Of a stretch of DNA of 64,000 bases, positions 13,777 through 51,534 are shown piece after piece. The translations under genes were made by a program, and so were the position numbers. Origin of the DNA: Conus ventricosus (lineage: Eukaryota; Mollusca; Gastropoda; Neogastropoda; Conidae); the NCBI GenBank assembly GCA_018398815.1, contig CM031616.1, positions 65,219,373 through 65,283,372 of the forward strand, given 5' to 3'. Every line of letters starts with the position of its first letter. The stretch's first letter is position 1. The notes beneath the pieces were generated by a model that saw only the letters and a list, made by a program, of their open reading frames with translations, did no database searches and was not told where the DNA came from.

Positions 13777-13978
13777 ATGAATATTGAACTTAAAACTGTT
13801 GTCATTTTTGGCGTCATTGCTGCTGCTGGGGGCGGTTATTACGGTTATAAAATATAAACAACGCTGGCAAAAACAAGAGCCCAAACAATCTCCACCACTA
13901 AATACCAAAGCCGAACACAACAGCACGCTAAAACCGCCAACAACAAAAGTTCATATTGATCCATTTGTGATGCAATAA
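13777..13978 (+). pseudogene. Small single-pass membrane protein, one frameshift
   Basis: ATG at 13,777 starts a frame with a hydrophobic glycine-rich segment (about 13,804-13,850). The frame ends in TAA near 13,858, while the adjacent frame continues with a lysine/glutamine- and proline-rich tail to the stop at 13,976-13,978. One inserted or lost base near 13,850-13,858 explains this. The architecture (short N-terminus, one membrane helix, basic/proline-rich tail) resembles a small protein that I associate with polB-type elements; the function is unknown. Confidence 0.45.
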
Positions 13979-14330
13979 TATTTTAAGAACTTAAATTTAA
14001 ATTTTTTGATAAAAATAGAACATGGCGTATTATAAAATGATGGTGTCAATAAATAAAGACATGGAGTCTATAAAAGACATTTCCATAGACCAGAATGTAA
14101 TCAATGTGGTTGTTTAGGATGTAAGAACTTCATTAAGATCTATGCTGACCGATTTCGCGCAGAGGACGTTGTGAGCAAGACATCCTCGACGATTGACGCG
14201 TTTTTTGAGGCGTGTGTGTACTATATTAGGACATCTACTATTTAAGATAAAAACATAGATTGTATTTTTTTTGATAATTATAAGATAACTTAAATAAGAA
14301 CTTGGTTGTGTTTTGTCTTCCAGAGTCATT

Positions 14331-15448
14331 TCAACTGGCGCACCTCAGGGTACTGTTTTATCTCCAGTGCTTTTACTCTGTACACAAATGATTGTTCAGG
14401 AAGTGATTCAACTTTGTACATTAAATATTCAGATGATCAGCACTTGAGGTCTTTCCAACTCTGACTCTGTTTACTTCAAGGAGGTTCAAAGATTTGTTGA
14501 CTGGTGCGATCACAACTATCTTGTTGATGACTAACGAAGAAATGTTGATTGATTTTAGAAAGAATCCAAAAGTTGTACCACCGCTTTTTATCAAAGGTGC
14601 TGAAGTAGAACGTGTTGAATCATACAAATATTTAGGAACTTTTATAGATAATAAGCTGAATTTTAAATCCCATGTTGATTATGTCCACAAAAAATGTCAA
14701 ACCAGATTATATTGTCTTCGCAAGCTGCGATCATTTCATGTGAATACTGACATTCTTCGGACATTTTATTCATGCTTCTTGGAATCTGTTTTAACTTTCT
14801 CATTTATGTGTTGGTATGGTGGGCTGACTGTGAAGAGTAGGAATGTGCTTGAGAAAGTGGTGAACGTGGGAGGAAAAATTGTTGGTGGGAGACAAAAAAG
14901 TCTGAGTGAGCTGTACAGGTGCCGTGTTGTTTGTAAAGCGAAGAAGATTGCGTGTGACCAGACCCACGTTCTTGCAAGTCAGTATGACCTTCAGTCAGGA
15001 CGAAGATATCGATCATTTAAATGCAGAAGTGTCAGATTTAAACAAAGTTTTATTCCCCTGTCCATTGATTTTCTTAACAGAGGTGATGTTTAATTGCTTT
15101 TTAGCTATGGATTATTGTTACATTTTGTTTTATAAAGATACATAATTTAAGCTCAGATTGAGCATACTGTTGCTTTTAGATAACAAATAGTTGTGTTATT
15201 TTAGTTTAAAATCTCATCTTAGAATTTATTGTCAAATGCGTTATAGGAATGCAATTTTATATAGTATTATTCTTATATTATTTAGTCACCTTGAAATCCA
15301 AATTCTTTTATATGAATGTATGCCATATGTGACAAAATTGGTGATGTGACAAAATCATTGTTTATTTGCTGTGAATGTGTGTGACCACAAACTAATTTCT
15401 CGAACTGAGATAATAAAGTTTACTTGACTTGACTTGACTTGACTTGAC
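14331..15448 (+). mobile_element. 5'-truncated LINE (CR1/L2/Rex-like), reverse transcriptase C-terminus
   Basis: The first 400 bases encode, with frame breaks, the RT motif region including STGAPQGTVLSP (from about 14,334). An open frame at 14,494-15,093 then gives 199 residues of the RT thumb and C-terminal region (EMLIDFR, YKYLGTFIDNKLNF, VLTFSFMCWYGGL). The 3' UTR runs to 15,420 and ends AATAAAG followed by about five copies of ACTTG (15,421-15,448). Short tandem 3' tails of this type are typical of CR1/L2-like LINEs. The endonuclease is missing, so the copy is dead. Confidence 0.85.
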
Positions 15449-15524
15449 AGTAGTTCATATATGCATCATCTTCATCTATATATTCAGCATACAAATTTTG
15501 TGCTAGAACTGGTTACTTACACAC

Positions 15525-15559
<35 letters not shown>

Positions 15560-15767
15560 TGTGTGACAGGATTATAATTAAGAGTGTCGATCATAACCGA
15601 GGCCATCGTCAGAGCAGATAACGAAGAGCCCACAAAATGTTGCGACTTCTGTTTATGATGATCAGTGAAGACGGAGAAGAGGCAGTGATACTATGGATTT
15701 CATTCTAGTCTTCAGACTACAAGACAGAGAAATATTCTACACTTCTTCTCGTACTATAGTTTGACGT

Positions 15768-15862
15768 CAACCAGACCCGAGTCCGTCACCAAACTACCCA
15801 GTCCGTCACTAAGCCGCCCAGTCCGTCACCAAACCACCCGGTCCGTCACCAAGCGCCCCAGC
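15768..15862 (+). repeat. Four copies of a ~22-bp tandem repeat
   Basis: Unit approximately CCCAGTCCGTCACCAAACCAC, four imperfect copies, each containing GTCCGTCAC. No coding sense is evident. Confidence 0.7.
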
Positions 15863-15924
15863 GCCGCCAGATCCAATGAGACAAGCTAGCTAGGTCCGCT
15901 GCCTCTCAGATTTCGTTAAGGTAG

Positions 15925-16045
15925 GCTGCTGGTCATGTCATTTTCAACGCCAGAGATGTTTAACAAGTGATGGACATGGCTCTGCTGGTCATCAATCATC
16001 TTCAACGCCAGAGATTTTTAACAAGCGATGGACATGCTGGTCTTA
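15925..16045 (+). repeat. Two-copy direct repeat, unit ~60 bp
   Basis: The segment CTGCTGGTCAT...CAACGCCAGAGAT...AACAAG(T/C)GATGGACATG occurs twice in tandem, at about 15,929-15,984 and 15,985-16,045. No gene is seen here. Confidence 0.65.
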
Positions 16046-16399
16046 TTTTCCCCCAATACTAGGAACTCCTTTTTCTGAGGCATTTTTCAAATGGTCTTTC
16101 AGCTTCTCAAAATCAGGAAGCCATTCCATTTCGGCTGAGGATGTAGGTAGCAGAATGGGATTCTGCATAATGGATGCAGCAACGATAACTGCCCTTGACC
16201 TAGGTCATATCCTGCTCGGATGACTATTTTTAGCACATCTTCAGCTGATGTGTACAGAGAGGCAGGAAATATCAGGTGAACACAAAATAATTGACCAGTT
16301 TATCTTTGACCTAGTTTAAGGAGAAATAATGCACCTGTGGGAGATTTGGTCATTGACAGACATGAGTCATGCAGTTATCTCATGCAAATCAGAAACATT

Positions 16400-16801
16400 T
16401 CTTTCTTTCTTTCTGCGTACGCAGGCTGATACTCCTGCGGACACTCCCTGTATAGCCAGGCAGTGGAGTTTTGTGTGTATGACCCTTTTTTATCCCGCCA
16501 TTAAGGCAGCCATACTCCATCTTCGGGGAAGGTGCATGCTATGTGTCACGTGTCATCCATACCAACGGCCAAATTGGCCTTCTCTTCCGAAAGTTGGTGA
16601 TGGGATTTTACGTGTGTGCAAGATGTTGTGCGTGCGTTCACACACGGAACCTCGGTTTATAGTCTCATTCGAAGGACTGTGTGGGGATTGGAGTCAGAAC
16701 CAATGTTAACTCCGAGGGAAAAATCCCCCTATACCGAAATTCGAACCCGCAACCCCAGGATCACGAGTCCGGCGCTCTACCAACTGAGCTATTCCGGCCC
16801 C
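16400..16801 (-). mobile_element. tRNA-derived SINE, 'short tail' type
   Basis: In reverse orientation. It has a tRNA-like head with A-box TAGCTCAGTTGGTAGAGC (16,775-16,795, complement) and a B-box GGTTCGAA-like site, then a central domain shared with the copies at 19.3, 21.05, 22.2, 36.95 and 45.9 kb. The 3' part contains a conserved block complementary to CAGGCTGATACTCCTGCGG near 16,422. About 400 bp. Confidence 0.8.
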
Positions 16802-17244
16802 AGAAACATTTCATATCTTGGACTTGGTCTTCTGATTGAAAGCATATGAATAGATAGTAGACATATATGCAGACTGATGTTGAGAGAGAGAATGGGGTGG
16901 GGGGTCAGTTGTTCAGTAATGTTGTCAATTGTGTGTGTGTGATTTTTTAAATTATATCCCCCCCCCCCCCCCCAGGTGTCACTGAAGGGATCAAAAGAAC
17001 TGAAGGAATGTGAGATATGAAGGAGGATCACTGGGGGGGTGGGGGGGGGGGATAGACAGACAGCCAGTCAGCCATGTGTTTTCTTCTGATTTGCTTGTAA
17101 ATGTTACACATCTTTTGTGAGTTTGCTCTTAAAGATTTTTAGAATTTACTAACAAATGGTGAGGATGGTCAGATTTCACTGAACCTGACCAGCAAAATAA
17201 AACCGAACAGTCACACATAATCAAAACAGTCATACCTAGTCACG
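16802..17244. other. Non-coding stretch with G/C homopolymers
   Basis: Contains a C-run at about 16,960-16,974 and G-runs near 17,033-17,051. No gene is seen. Confidence 0.6.
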
Positions 17245-17264
17245 CAACGATGACTAATCACAGT

Positions 17265-17270
17265 TTTATT
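17265..17270 (-). terminator. Candidate poly(A) signal of DNAAF1
   Basis: AATAAA on the minus strand about 1.06 kb past the DNAAF1 stop codon. The intervening sequence has no open frame of note and would be the 3' UTR (about 17,250-18,328). Other signals are possible; only transcript data would settle the end. Confidence 0.35.
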
Positions 17271-17703
17271 AAAGGAACAAAACACAATACTCATCTGCTG
17301 CACTTCAGATGCAAAACCAATACTTAGTACAGGTATCGCACATGAACACCACCAAAAACCAGAATGATATGTACAGGTAAATATTACAATTGTTTTCTTA
17401 GTGAAATCACAGTAATCCAGGTATGTTGAAAAACTGTACATATTCAGGATCCCACATGGTCTATATCACGCATTTTCTTTCTTTTCCAGAACACATTTTC
17501 CAGCCTTCCCACACACATATGCATGCACACATACCCCCCCCCCCTCCCACACACACACACATGCACCCCTTCCCTCCACAAACACCCTTGTGGAAACCAG
17601 AACAATTCCAAGTTTGTACATAAATGGTAAGCAGGGGCATACTTTACCTTCTTTAACACAGTACAGTCAAAGCTGTCTGCATCAAAACCAGTTGTATCAG
17701 CTG

Positions 17704-17792
17704 AGTGTGTGTGTGTGTGTGTGCGTGTGTGCGTGCGTGCGTGCGTGCGTGCGTGTGTGTGTGTTGTGCGGGCGTGTGTGTGTGTGTGTCCA
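17704..17792 (+). repeat. (GT/GC)n microsatellite
   Basis: Alternating GT with an inner GTGC block. It lies in the putative 3' UTR of DNAAF1 and would be CA-rich in the transcript. Confidence 0.9.
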
Positions 17793-18328
17793 TGTATGTG
17801 TCACCTGCTCCAGAGATATGAAAACACAAGCCGTTTATCATAGAACTCAATTTCAATCATTCTTCTCCACTTTCAGATAACCAATTGGAACTCTCTATAA
17901 TTTATACAAAGTACTAAATGCAGTCATCTCTCCTGGATCATTCTATGCAAGCACCAAAGCTGCCTCTTTCCCTCCCTCTTTTCTATCCCTCCCCCTCCTC
18001 CTCCCACTCCTCCTCACCCCGCCAAACCTCCACCCCCCCCCCCCCCCCCAAAAGAAGTGTAGATACAGAAAACGGCAGTATGACTACCAGTCTTTAAATC
18101 ACTGGCAAACACAAGCGATACAAGTCTTTGTCTTCTAAAATCACGCAGGTATAATGACAGAACAGTCTGCAGTGCGTTCCAACCTTTTGGGGCTCTTCCA
18201 CGTCCTTTGGGTTTAGAACGTATGGATGCTTCTGCTCCGCCCACCTGAGCACCGCACTGAATGCTGCACATAGTCCTCTCTTACTGTGACTGTCTGGCAA
18301 ATCCAACCTGGACAAGACAAAGACCCCC

Positions 18329-45085
<26,757 letters not shown>

Positions 45086-45211
45086 TCTGGAAATCTGGGC
45101 AGATTTCTGAAGGTGGATCTGTTTTAAGAAAACAAATATTACTTTGTGTTACTGAAAATGCATGTGTTAAATTTTGTGCATGTATGTGCACACACTCTTG
45201 CATGTGAGTGT

Positions 45212-45217
45212 GAGCGT

Positions 45218-45271
<54 letters not shown>

Positions 45272-45272
45272 A
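45212..45272 (+). repeat. (GT)n microsatellite
   Basis: About 25 GT units upstream (in transcript sense) of the DNAAF1 start-codon exon. Confidence 0.95.
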
Positions 45273-45939
45273 TTTGTGAATGTGGTTTGCGCATGTAAAA
45301 CAGTGCAGTCGTGCAAAAATGCCTCGCTGTACATGTGTTTGTGAGCAAGTGTTGAGTGTGTGCTTGCAAATGAGTATGTGTGTACATGCTGTTATGAGCA
45401 TGTATACGTGCTAGTGATCACATATATAATTTGTGTGCATATATGAGCCACTGTGTATGTGCATGTGTCCACTCGCTCTCTCCCTCTCTCACCTTGTGTG
45501 TGTCTGTGGAGGTGAGAGAAAGAGAAAGAGAGTGTGTGTGTGTGTGTGTGTGTGCGCGCACACACACAAGCTGCACTAGCTCATGAATGTCATTTACAGG
45601 ATTTGCCCAGTCACAAAGTTGCACTTGCAATGCCAGTTTCCTGAAGTAACAGAAACTAACAGTGAAACGAATAACTAACATAAGTAAAAGTAAGGTTTCT
45701 CCACATTAGAGTCCAAAATGATAATGATGTTTAAAAAGGCCCCAGAGTTTAATGCAGTAAAATAGAAAATTAGCATTGTATATATCGTATCAACAACTTG
45801 GCTAATAGGTTTATCTGAATATTGAGAGTTGTTATGCTGTTAATGTTTTTCTTTTTAGTTTTAAATGAATGCACAGTTGCTAATCTAATGACTATGCTTC
45901 TCAAACAAAATTTATCTGGAAGTTTTTTTTTCTTTTTTT

Positions 45940-46345
45940 CATGCCTACGCAAGCTGATACTCCTGCGGACACTCCCTGTATAGACAGGCAAGGATTAATC
46001 CCATCTACCCAATAAAGGGAGTGGAGTTTTGTGTGTATGGCAGGTTTTTTTTATTCCACCATTAAGGCAGCCATACTACAACTTCGGGGAAGGTGTACAC
46101 TATGTGTAACGTGTCATCCATACCAACTGGCCTTCTCTTCTGAAAGTTGGTGATGGGATTTTACATGTGTGCAAGATGGTATGCGTGCGTTCACACACGG
46201 AACCTCGGTTTATAGTCTCATTCGAATGACTGTATGGGGAATGGAGTCAGAACCAATGTTAACTCCAAGGGAAAAAGCCCCCTGTACCGAAACAGCCCGG
46301 CGGAGATTCGGACCCGCAACCCCAGGATCACCAAGATTACGAGGA
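45940..46345 (-). mobile_element. tRNA-derived SINE, 'short tail' type, head truncated
   Basis: Reverse orientation. The 3' block complementary to GTATCAGCTTGCGTA is at about 45,947-45,961; central domain 46,100-46,260; the B-box region ends at about 46,343 and the A-box is missing. Confidence 0.85.
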
Positions 46346-46507
46346 GCAATTCTTCAGGCTTTCAACTACAATTAAGTAAACCTTTAAGTTTGTCCGTTGA
46401 GTTCCTGCTGGCAAGGGGGTGTGGGGCCAGGGTAAAAACTAAAGGGATGAGTGTATTTATTTTGTTATGACATTGTTATATTCAGTATTTCTTGGCAATC
46501 ATATATA

Positions 46508-48136
46508 CACAAAGGAAAATGTTAAGCACCCCCTTATATTTTCAACTGTCAGAATTGACAACAACAATGTATGACCCCAAAATTTTCAATTTTGTCAAGA
46601 ATGGTGTGTCATTGAAAGGATAAAACCAGTCAGGCATGTATGTGAAGCATAGTCATGGTGTGGCATGCACGTGCATTACGGTTTTTGACATTTTTAAAAT
46701 TGAAGTTTGGTGAGTCATCCAGTTTAGCAATCACAGTTGGTTTTAAGAAAAGATATTCTTTGCAAAGAAATATGGTGTGAAGGAGGATAGCAGAGGCCAA
46801 ACGATGGCAAATTATTGGCATGCATTCCACTGGAATGTCCTTCAAAGCAATCGGGCGTCAGTTGGGCTTCCACTACACTGTCATCAGCCGGCTGGTGAGG
46901 AAACACCAGCAAACCAACCATGTGCAGGACCGCCCACGATCTGGCCGACCACAAGCAATGTCACAGCGCGAAGACAGAGCTCTACTTCGCATGATACGCC
47001 ATGAGTCGTTCGCCACAAGCACCAGCTTGAAACGACGGTGGATGCCTAACAGACAACTTTCCACAAGTACAGTGCAGAACCGCTTAAAAGCCCACAGATA
47101 TAAGGCGAGGAGGGTTATCAAGCGCCCTCTGTTGACTGACCACCACAAAAGACGGCGTTTGGACTGGTGTCTCACTCGGCGGGGGTGGAACTGAGGAACT
47201 GGAGAAAGATACACTGGTCGGACGAAAGCCGATTCCTGCTGCACGTCACTGATGGAAGATCAAGGGTTTGGAGATGCCCAAATACAGCCTATGTGCCCAG
47301 GAACATACAGGCAACTGTTCCTCACGGTGGCGGTTCCATAATGGTCTGGGGGTGCCTCTCACATGACTGCAAGCTGGATTTGATTACCATTCGAGGAACC
47401 CTCACAGGCGGACGGTACATCCGAGATGTCCTTGAGCTGGTCGTTGTGCCCCATTTTGACAACCACCCACTTGCCACCAGATCAGTGTACATGGATGACA
47501 ACGCCAGGCCTCATCGTGCTCAAGCAGTAACAGGCTTTCTCCAGCAAGAAGCAGTGCAGACCCTGCCATGGCCTGCCATGAGCCCAGACCTCAATCCACT
47601 GGAGCACATCTGGGACATGATTGGCCGTCGTTTGCAGACCTTGGACCCTCCTCCACAAAATCTGCATCAACTGGAAGCTGCACTGCATCAGGAGTGGCAG
47701 CAACTGACGATGCAACAGATCCGGCGACTGACTGGAGGGATGCGACGCAGGGTTGAGGCGGTCATCCAGGCTCAGGGCGGATTCACGCGCTACTGAACAT
47801 TTTCATTTTTCTTTGGTTTATGGAGATTCATGGCAATGTTTTCAAATGAAATTGCCACTTTGATTAAGCACTATGATTTTGTAATGACCATACTTTTCAT
47901 GGGTATTTTTTCATGGGAAAATGTCATTGATCTTTCTTTAGCAATACCACATTCTGTTTATGATTTTGTATATCATTTGTTGTGTTTTCATGTTGTCAAT
48001 ATCTTTATTTAATAAAAACAAAAGAAAAAAATGTTCCACATTAAACAGTTTAGTACAAAAAAGAATTTCAGTTTCTCCAAACTAAAAAACATTGGGGGGG
48101 GGGGGGGGGGGGGGGTGCTTAACTTTTTTCTTTGTG
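46508..48136 (+). mobile_element. Tc1-family DNA transposon, nearly complete
   Basis: 1.63 kb, TA on both sides. The terminal inverted repeat CACAAAGGAAAATGTTAAGC plus ACCCCC is at the 5' end; its complement is at the 3' end, with a run of about 22 G in place of five. It contains one transposase gene with few breaks. It lies upstream of the DNAAF1 start-codon exon, in the likely first intron. Confidence 0.93.
46772..47796 (+). pseudogene. Tc1-type transposase with an early stop and one frameshift
   Basis: DD34E cut-and-paste transposase. Residues from about 3 to 115 hold the paired-like HTH DNA-binding domain (FKAIGRQLGFHYTVISRLVR; GRPQAMSQREDRALLRMIR). The catalytic part has WSDESRF (first Asp), MDDNARPH (second Asp) and PLEHIWD (Glu), with 34 residues between the second Asp and the Glu. 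All three acidic residues are kept. Defects: TGA at codon 3 (46,778-46,780) and a shift near 47,185-47,195 between the two open parts. The length, about 341 codons, is normal for the family. It looks recently inactivated. Confidence 0.93.
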
Positions 48137-48903
48137 TATATATAAATTTCACTGATATATGGAAAGCATAGGCACTGGAGAATTAGGGTGGAGTGGAGTG
48201 GAGGAAAGGGGGTGGGAGAGGAGCGAGGAGGGGATGGGGGGGAAGGCCAAGTTTCTTGCTTTTTAATCTTCTGAGCATTACTTTGAATTTGATACAAATG
48301 TCAATCATATGTCTTCATAAGATCATGCCAAGCAGAGATATTTAATTTGTATGCGTAACGTTTGTATGGCACACAAGAAGTTAGGTAATAGGGTGGGTGT
48401 GGGGTGGAGGTGGGATGGGGGTGTACAAGTGTGCTGACATGTTTAAATGTCTTCTTATTGGATAGAGCTTGTAATCCTGATCATTTTGATATAAGTTAAA
48501 TGCTTGTATGTCAATTGAAAGCAGAGATGTGTCATTTTATAACTTGTTTTGGTTGCCGATATGGAAAGAAAAAGAAGTTGAAATGAAGATTTGGGCATTT
48601 TTAAGAGTGTGGTAGTCAGACTCTGTAAGAGCCTCAGGTCTGAAAAAAATTCAGTGTATATTACAAGTAGTTGACATCAATTGCCCATAGTTTCAGACAT
48701 GTCACTTGCAAAATGGCCGAGTTACTGGCCTCCAAACATGGCCCTTATGGGAAATTCCGACTATTGTAAAAAAATTAAATATTTAAAAAAATCATAACTT
48801 CGCTCCTAATTAAGCTACAGCTATAAAATTTTACATAATTTTTTTAGTTTTAATTCTATAATCTTGACCTATTGAAAACAACAGTCAAAACACTTTAAAA
48901 TCA
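48137..48903. other. Non-coding stretch, no gene seen
   Basis: G-rich patches at 48,190-48,245 and 48,390-48,425; otherwise AT-rich and without recognisable elements. Confidence 0.6.
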
Positions 48904-48946
48904 CCTATTACGAGTCCGACACTCTACCACTGAGCTATTCTGGCCC
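48904..48946 (-). mobile_element. tRNA-like head fragment of the main SINE family
   Basis: Complement of GCCAGAATAGCTCAGTGGTA and GAGTGTCGGACTCGTAAT; only the A-box half survives. Confidence 0.75.
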
Positions 48947-49367
48947 TCTCTGAACCTATAAAACCTGTATTACTTTCAGTCTGTCTAATAAAATTTTTGA
49001 AAATGTCCGCATTCCTGCAGTGACAAAGTGATCAGACAGATTGTTTTGAGAGTTAATGACTCAATAAGTTTTAAAAATAGTGTGAAAAAAAGAATAAGTG
49101 AATGGTTTTGCCTGCTGAATTTTGGTGGGTGTGCCCCTATGTCTGTTTATCGCTTTCAAGGTGAACAGATTTTGTGTGGCGCTTCCATCATAATGGCCAT
49201 GCAGAATTTTGTCAGTCTCAATAGTATCACTTCTGAATCTCACATACTCCAGCCTGGAAGTTGTAAGGTGTTTGATCACTCCATATTAGCTAGATTGTTT
49301 ATTCCTGCAATTGCTTGGTGAATCTTCTCTGTACTTTTTCACTTAAGTTTATATATTTCTTTCTAAG

Positions 49368-50935
49368 TGTCACGAGTTGTCACGAGGCCTACGACGTTCG
49401 ACCCACCTAGGTGGCGGAATTACTTATTGTTTATTGTCGTTGCTGTTGTCGTGTATCCGTCCCTTGGGGTGGCTTGTGGTGCAGTTGCACCTTGGTGTGG
49501 TTCAGCTCAACTTCGGTTTGCTTTCTCTCTCTCTCTCTCTAATTCCACCGCCCGTGCTATTCATCCTGCAAGTTCACGGTGGCCGGTACCTTTCTCTCGA
49601 ACGTTCTGTCTATCGGCCTCTCGCCTGTCTTTTTACCTGTCGCACGTGCTTCGTTTCTTTTAGTTTGAAGTATGCTCACTCTGTGACGCAGCATGGCATG
49701 TTGGCCGCCATTGCTGAGGGAGGTTAGCTCTTCACTCGAGCGGAAGATGTCTCTGGGGGCGCCTGCTCCAGTCCTGGTTCTTTCCCTTTAAATCTCGAGA
49801 GTACAGTCAGTACTTCAATTCCTGCAGTCGGCCTGTAGGAGAGGGACATCATTTCTTCTGTTTCCGCATTTTCGCCTCTGTCCTCTCGACTGGACAGAGG
49901 GTAGAGAGAGTCCTTTGACCCGCCTCTTCGGGGTCACCCACGGTACTGGTAAGCATCAGTTTCGTGTCTGTTTGTTTTGATTGTCGTTTGTTAGCCGGGC
50001 TTAGTCTTCGCTTTTGCGCAATTTTCTTTTGTTTTCGAAATGTAAGAGAAATATTGTGTGAGACCTTTTCTCTGGTTAATTCCATCTTTAACCTGGCCAT
50101 TCTAAATTATTCCAAAATTCTTTCTCCTGTTTATGTATCTGGTGATGCGGTAGTCGGTGGGGAAGGAGAGAACCTGTGATTCAGGGTTGGAACTTGCTTG
50201 GTCTCGCTCGTCCGCCCCTGTCACATTCGCCGGACTTTTTATCCTTCGCCACCGTCTGTTTGTGTGTGCAAGGAGAGCGAGTTTTATGTTCACGAGCGTG
50301 CGTGCGCATGAATTTGTCGTTCGGATGCGTAGTTGGAGATTTGTGTTATTTTGAAATGTGTTTATAAAATGTGACAGTTGTGCCATTGGATTATTATTGC
50401 AAATGTGGTGGCAGTTATTAAGCGATGGTCGCTGTGTTGATTTATTTCCTAAGGGAAGGAAAACGTTAAGCGTGAGTGAGAGAAGGGTGAAGATAATTCA
50501 TATTTGTTTTATAACCTGTTGATTTAATGCAGTCTTTTACCTGCATCGTGTGAGAAGACTTGATTCAATGGGTTTACTGTGTGCGTTGAATACACTTCCC
50601 CTCGCCCATCATGCGAGGCTAAGACTTGACAGCAATGGTCAGACGGTACTGACGCGGGGTTCCAGTACCCTTCTTCCTTCCTCCTTCCTTCTTCTTTTCC
50701 TCCTCTCCGACTCTCCTCCCAGCTACGTCCTCCCCCCTCCCGGGGGCTTCACCGGGAGCACGAACTGGATGGTGCCACGTGCTGGTCGAGGCCACGTTCT
50801 GGCTGAGACCACGGACGGGAGGGTGCCACGCGCTGGTCGAGGCCACGCCTTGGTCGGGACCGTGGACTGCTAGAAGAGCCCGCCGTCTTGACTGGCCGGC
50901 CTGGACCCCCGTCCAGGACCTCCAGTAACAGCTAC

Positions 50936-50977
<42 letters not shown>

Positions 50978-51512
50978 GACACGCTCTTCACTGCCCGCTT
51001 GGGAGTCGAGGGTGTCGGCTTTGGGCGACTCCCTGCGAGAACCAACCCGCTCGAGCACCTAGTGCGACAGGGTGCTCCCTGCGGACTTGACAGGGGCAGG
51101 GATGTGGACGCACTCCGTGGTGTGAGAAAGGGTCAATACTGGAAATATTTCTTTATAATTGGTACATGTCATATGTGCTGGAATGCTGTAATTGTGATTG
51201 TGTACGTCGTATGGTGGAATATTTATTTATAATCGTGCATGTTGTGGGTGTGGGAGTGCTTGATTGCGATTGTGCATGTTGGTTGCGTTGGAGTGCTTGA
51301 TCGTGATTGTGCATGTTGTGTGCGTTGGAGTGCTTTATTGTGATCGTGCAGGGTGCGTGTGTTGGAATGTTTATTTTGCTGGTGTGAATAAATGGGGTGT
51401 TGTATCGTAATCTTTATTGTGTGGTCTCTTGCGGAGCGTGTGAGGTCAGTCACTCCCTTCACTCCCACCTAGACCGATCCTGTCAGGGCAGACCTCCAGG
51501 TCGGTCGTGACA
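49368..51512 (+). repeat. 5' LTR, 2.1 kb
   Basis: Starts with a doubled TGTCACGAG motif. It contains a C-run of about 36 at 50,939-50,975, which is only about 18 long in the 3' LTR. No host gene is inside; the frames are LTR-derived. Confidence 0.93.
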
Positions 51513-51516
51513 ATTG

Positions 51517-51534
51517 TGGGGGCTCGTCCGGGAG
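51517..51534 (+). promoter_or_regulatory. Primer binding site, tRNA-Pro type
   Basis: TGGGGGCTCGTCCGGGAG, four bases after the 5' LTR; it matches the tRNA-Pro complement at 17 of 18 positions. Confidence 0.9.

Larger units (their letters stand above)
1..14050. mobile_element. Decayed Polinton/Maverick-type (adintovirus-like) element
   Basis: AT-rich block that differs in composition from the rest of the window. It contains relics of three hallmark genes of self-synthesising virus-like transposons: a protein-primed type B DNA polymerase (plus, about 8.0-11.0 kb), a retroviral-type integrase (minus, about 11.0-12.3 kb) and a capsid-like gene (plus, from 5.3 kb), followed by short accessory genes. 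All large genes are broken by many stops and indels, so this is an old copy. The left end probably lies outside the window and I found no convincing terminal inverted repeats. The right end is unclear because a LINE fragment starts at about 14.33 kb. The presence of polB plus integrase is seen; the assignment to Polinton versus adintovirus is open. Confidence 0.82.

Noticed and set aside
49964..50386. Frames in the LTRs at 49.4-51.4 and 55.3-57.3 kb as host genes
   Set aside because: They are duplicated as part of the two LTRs and differ by indels.
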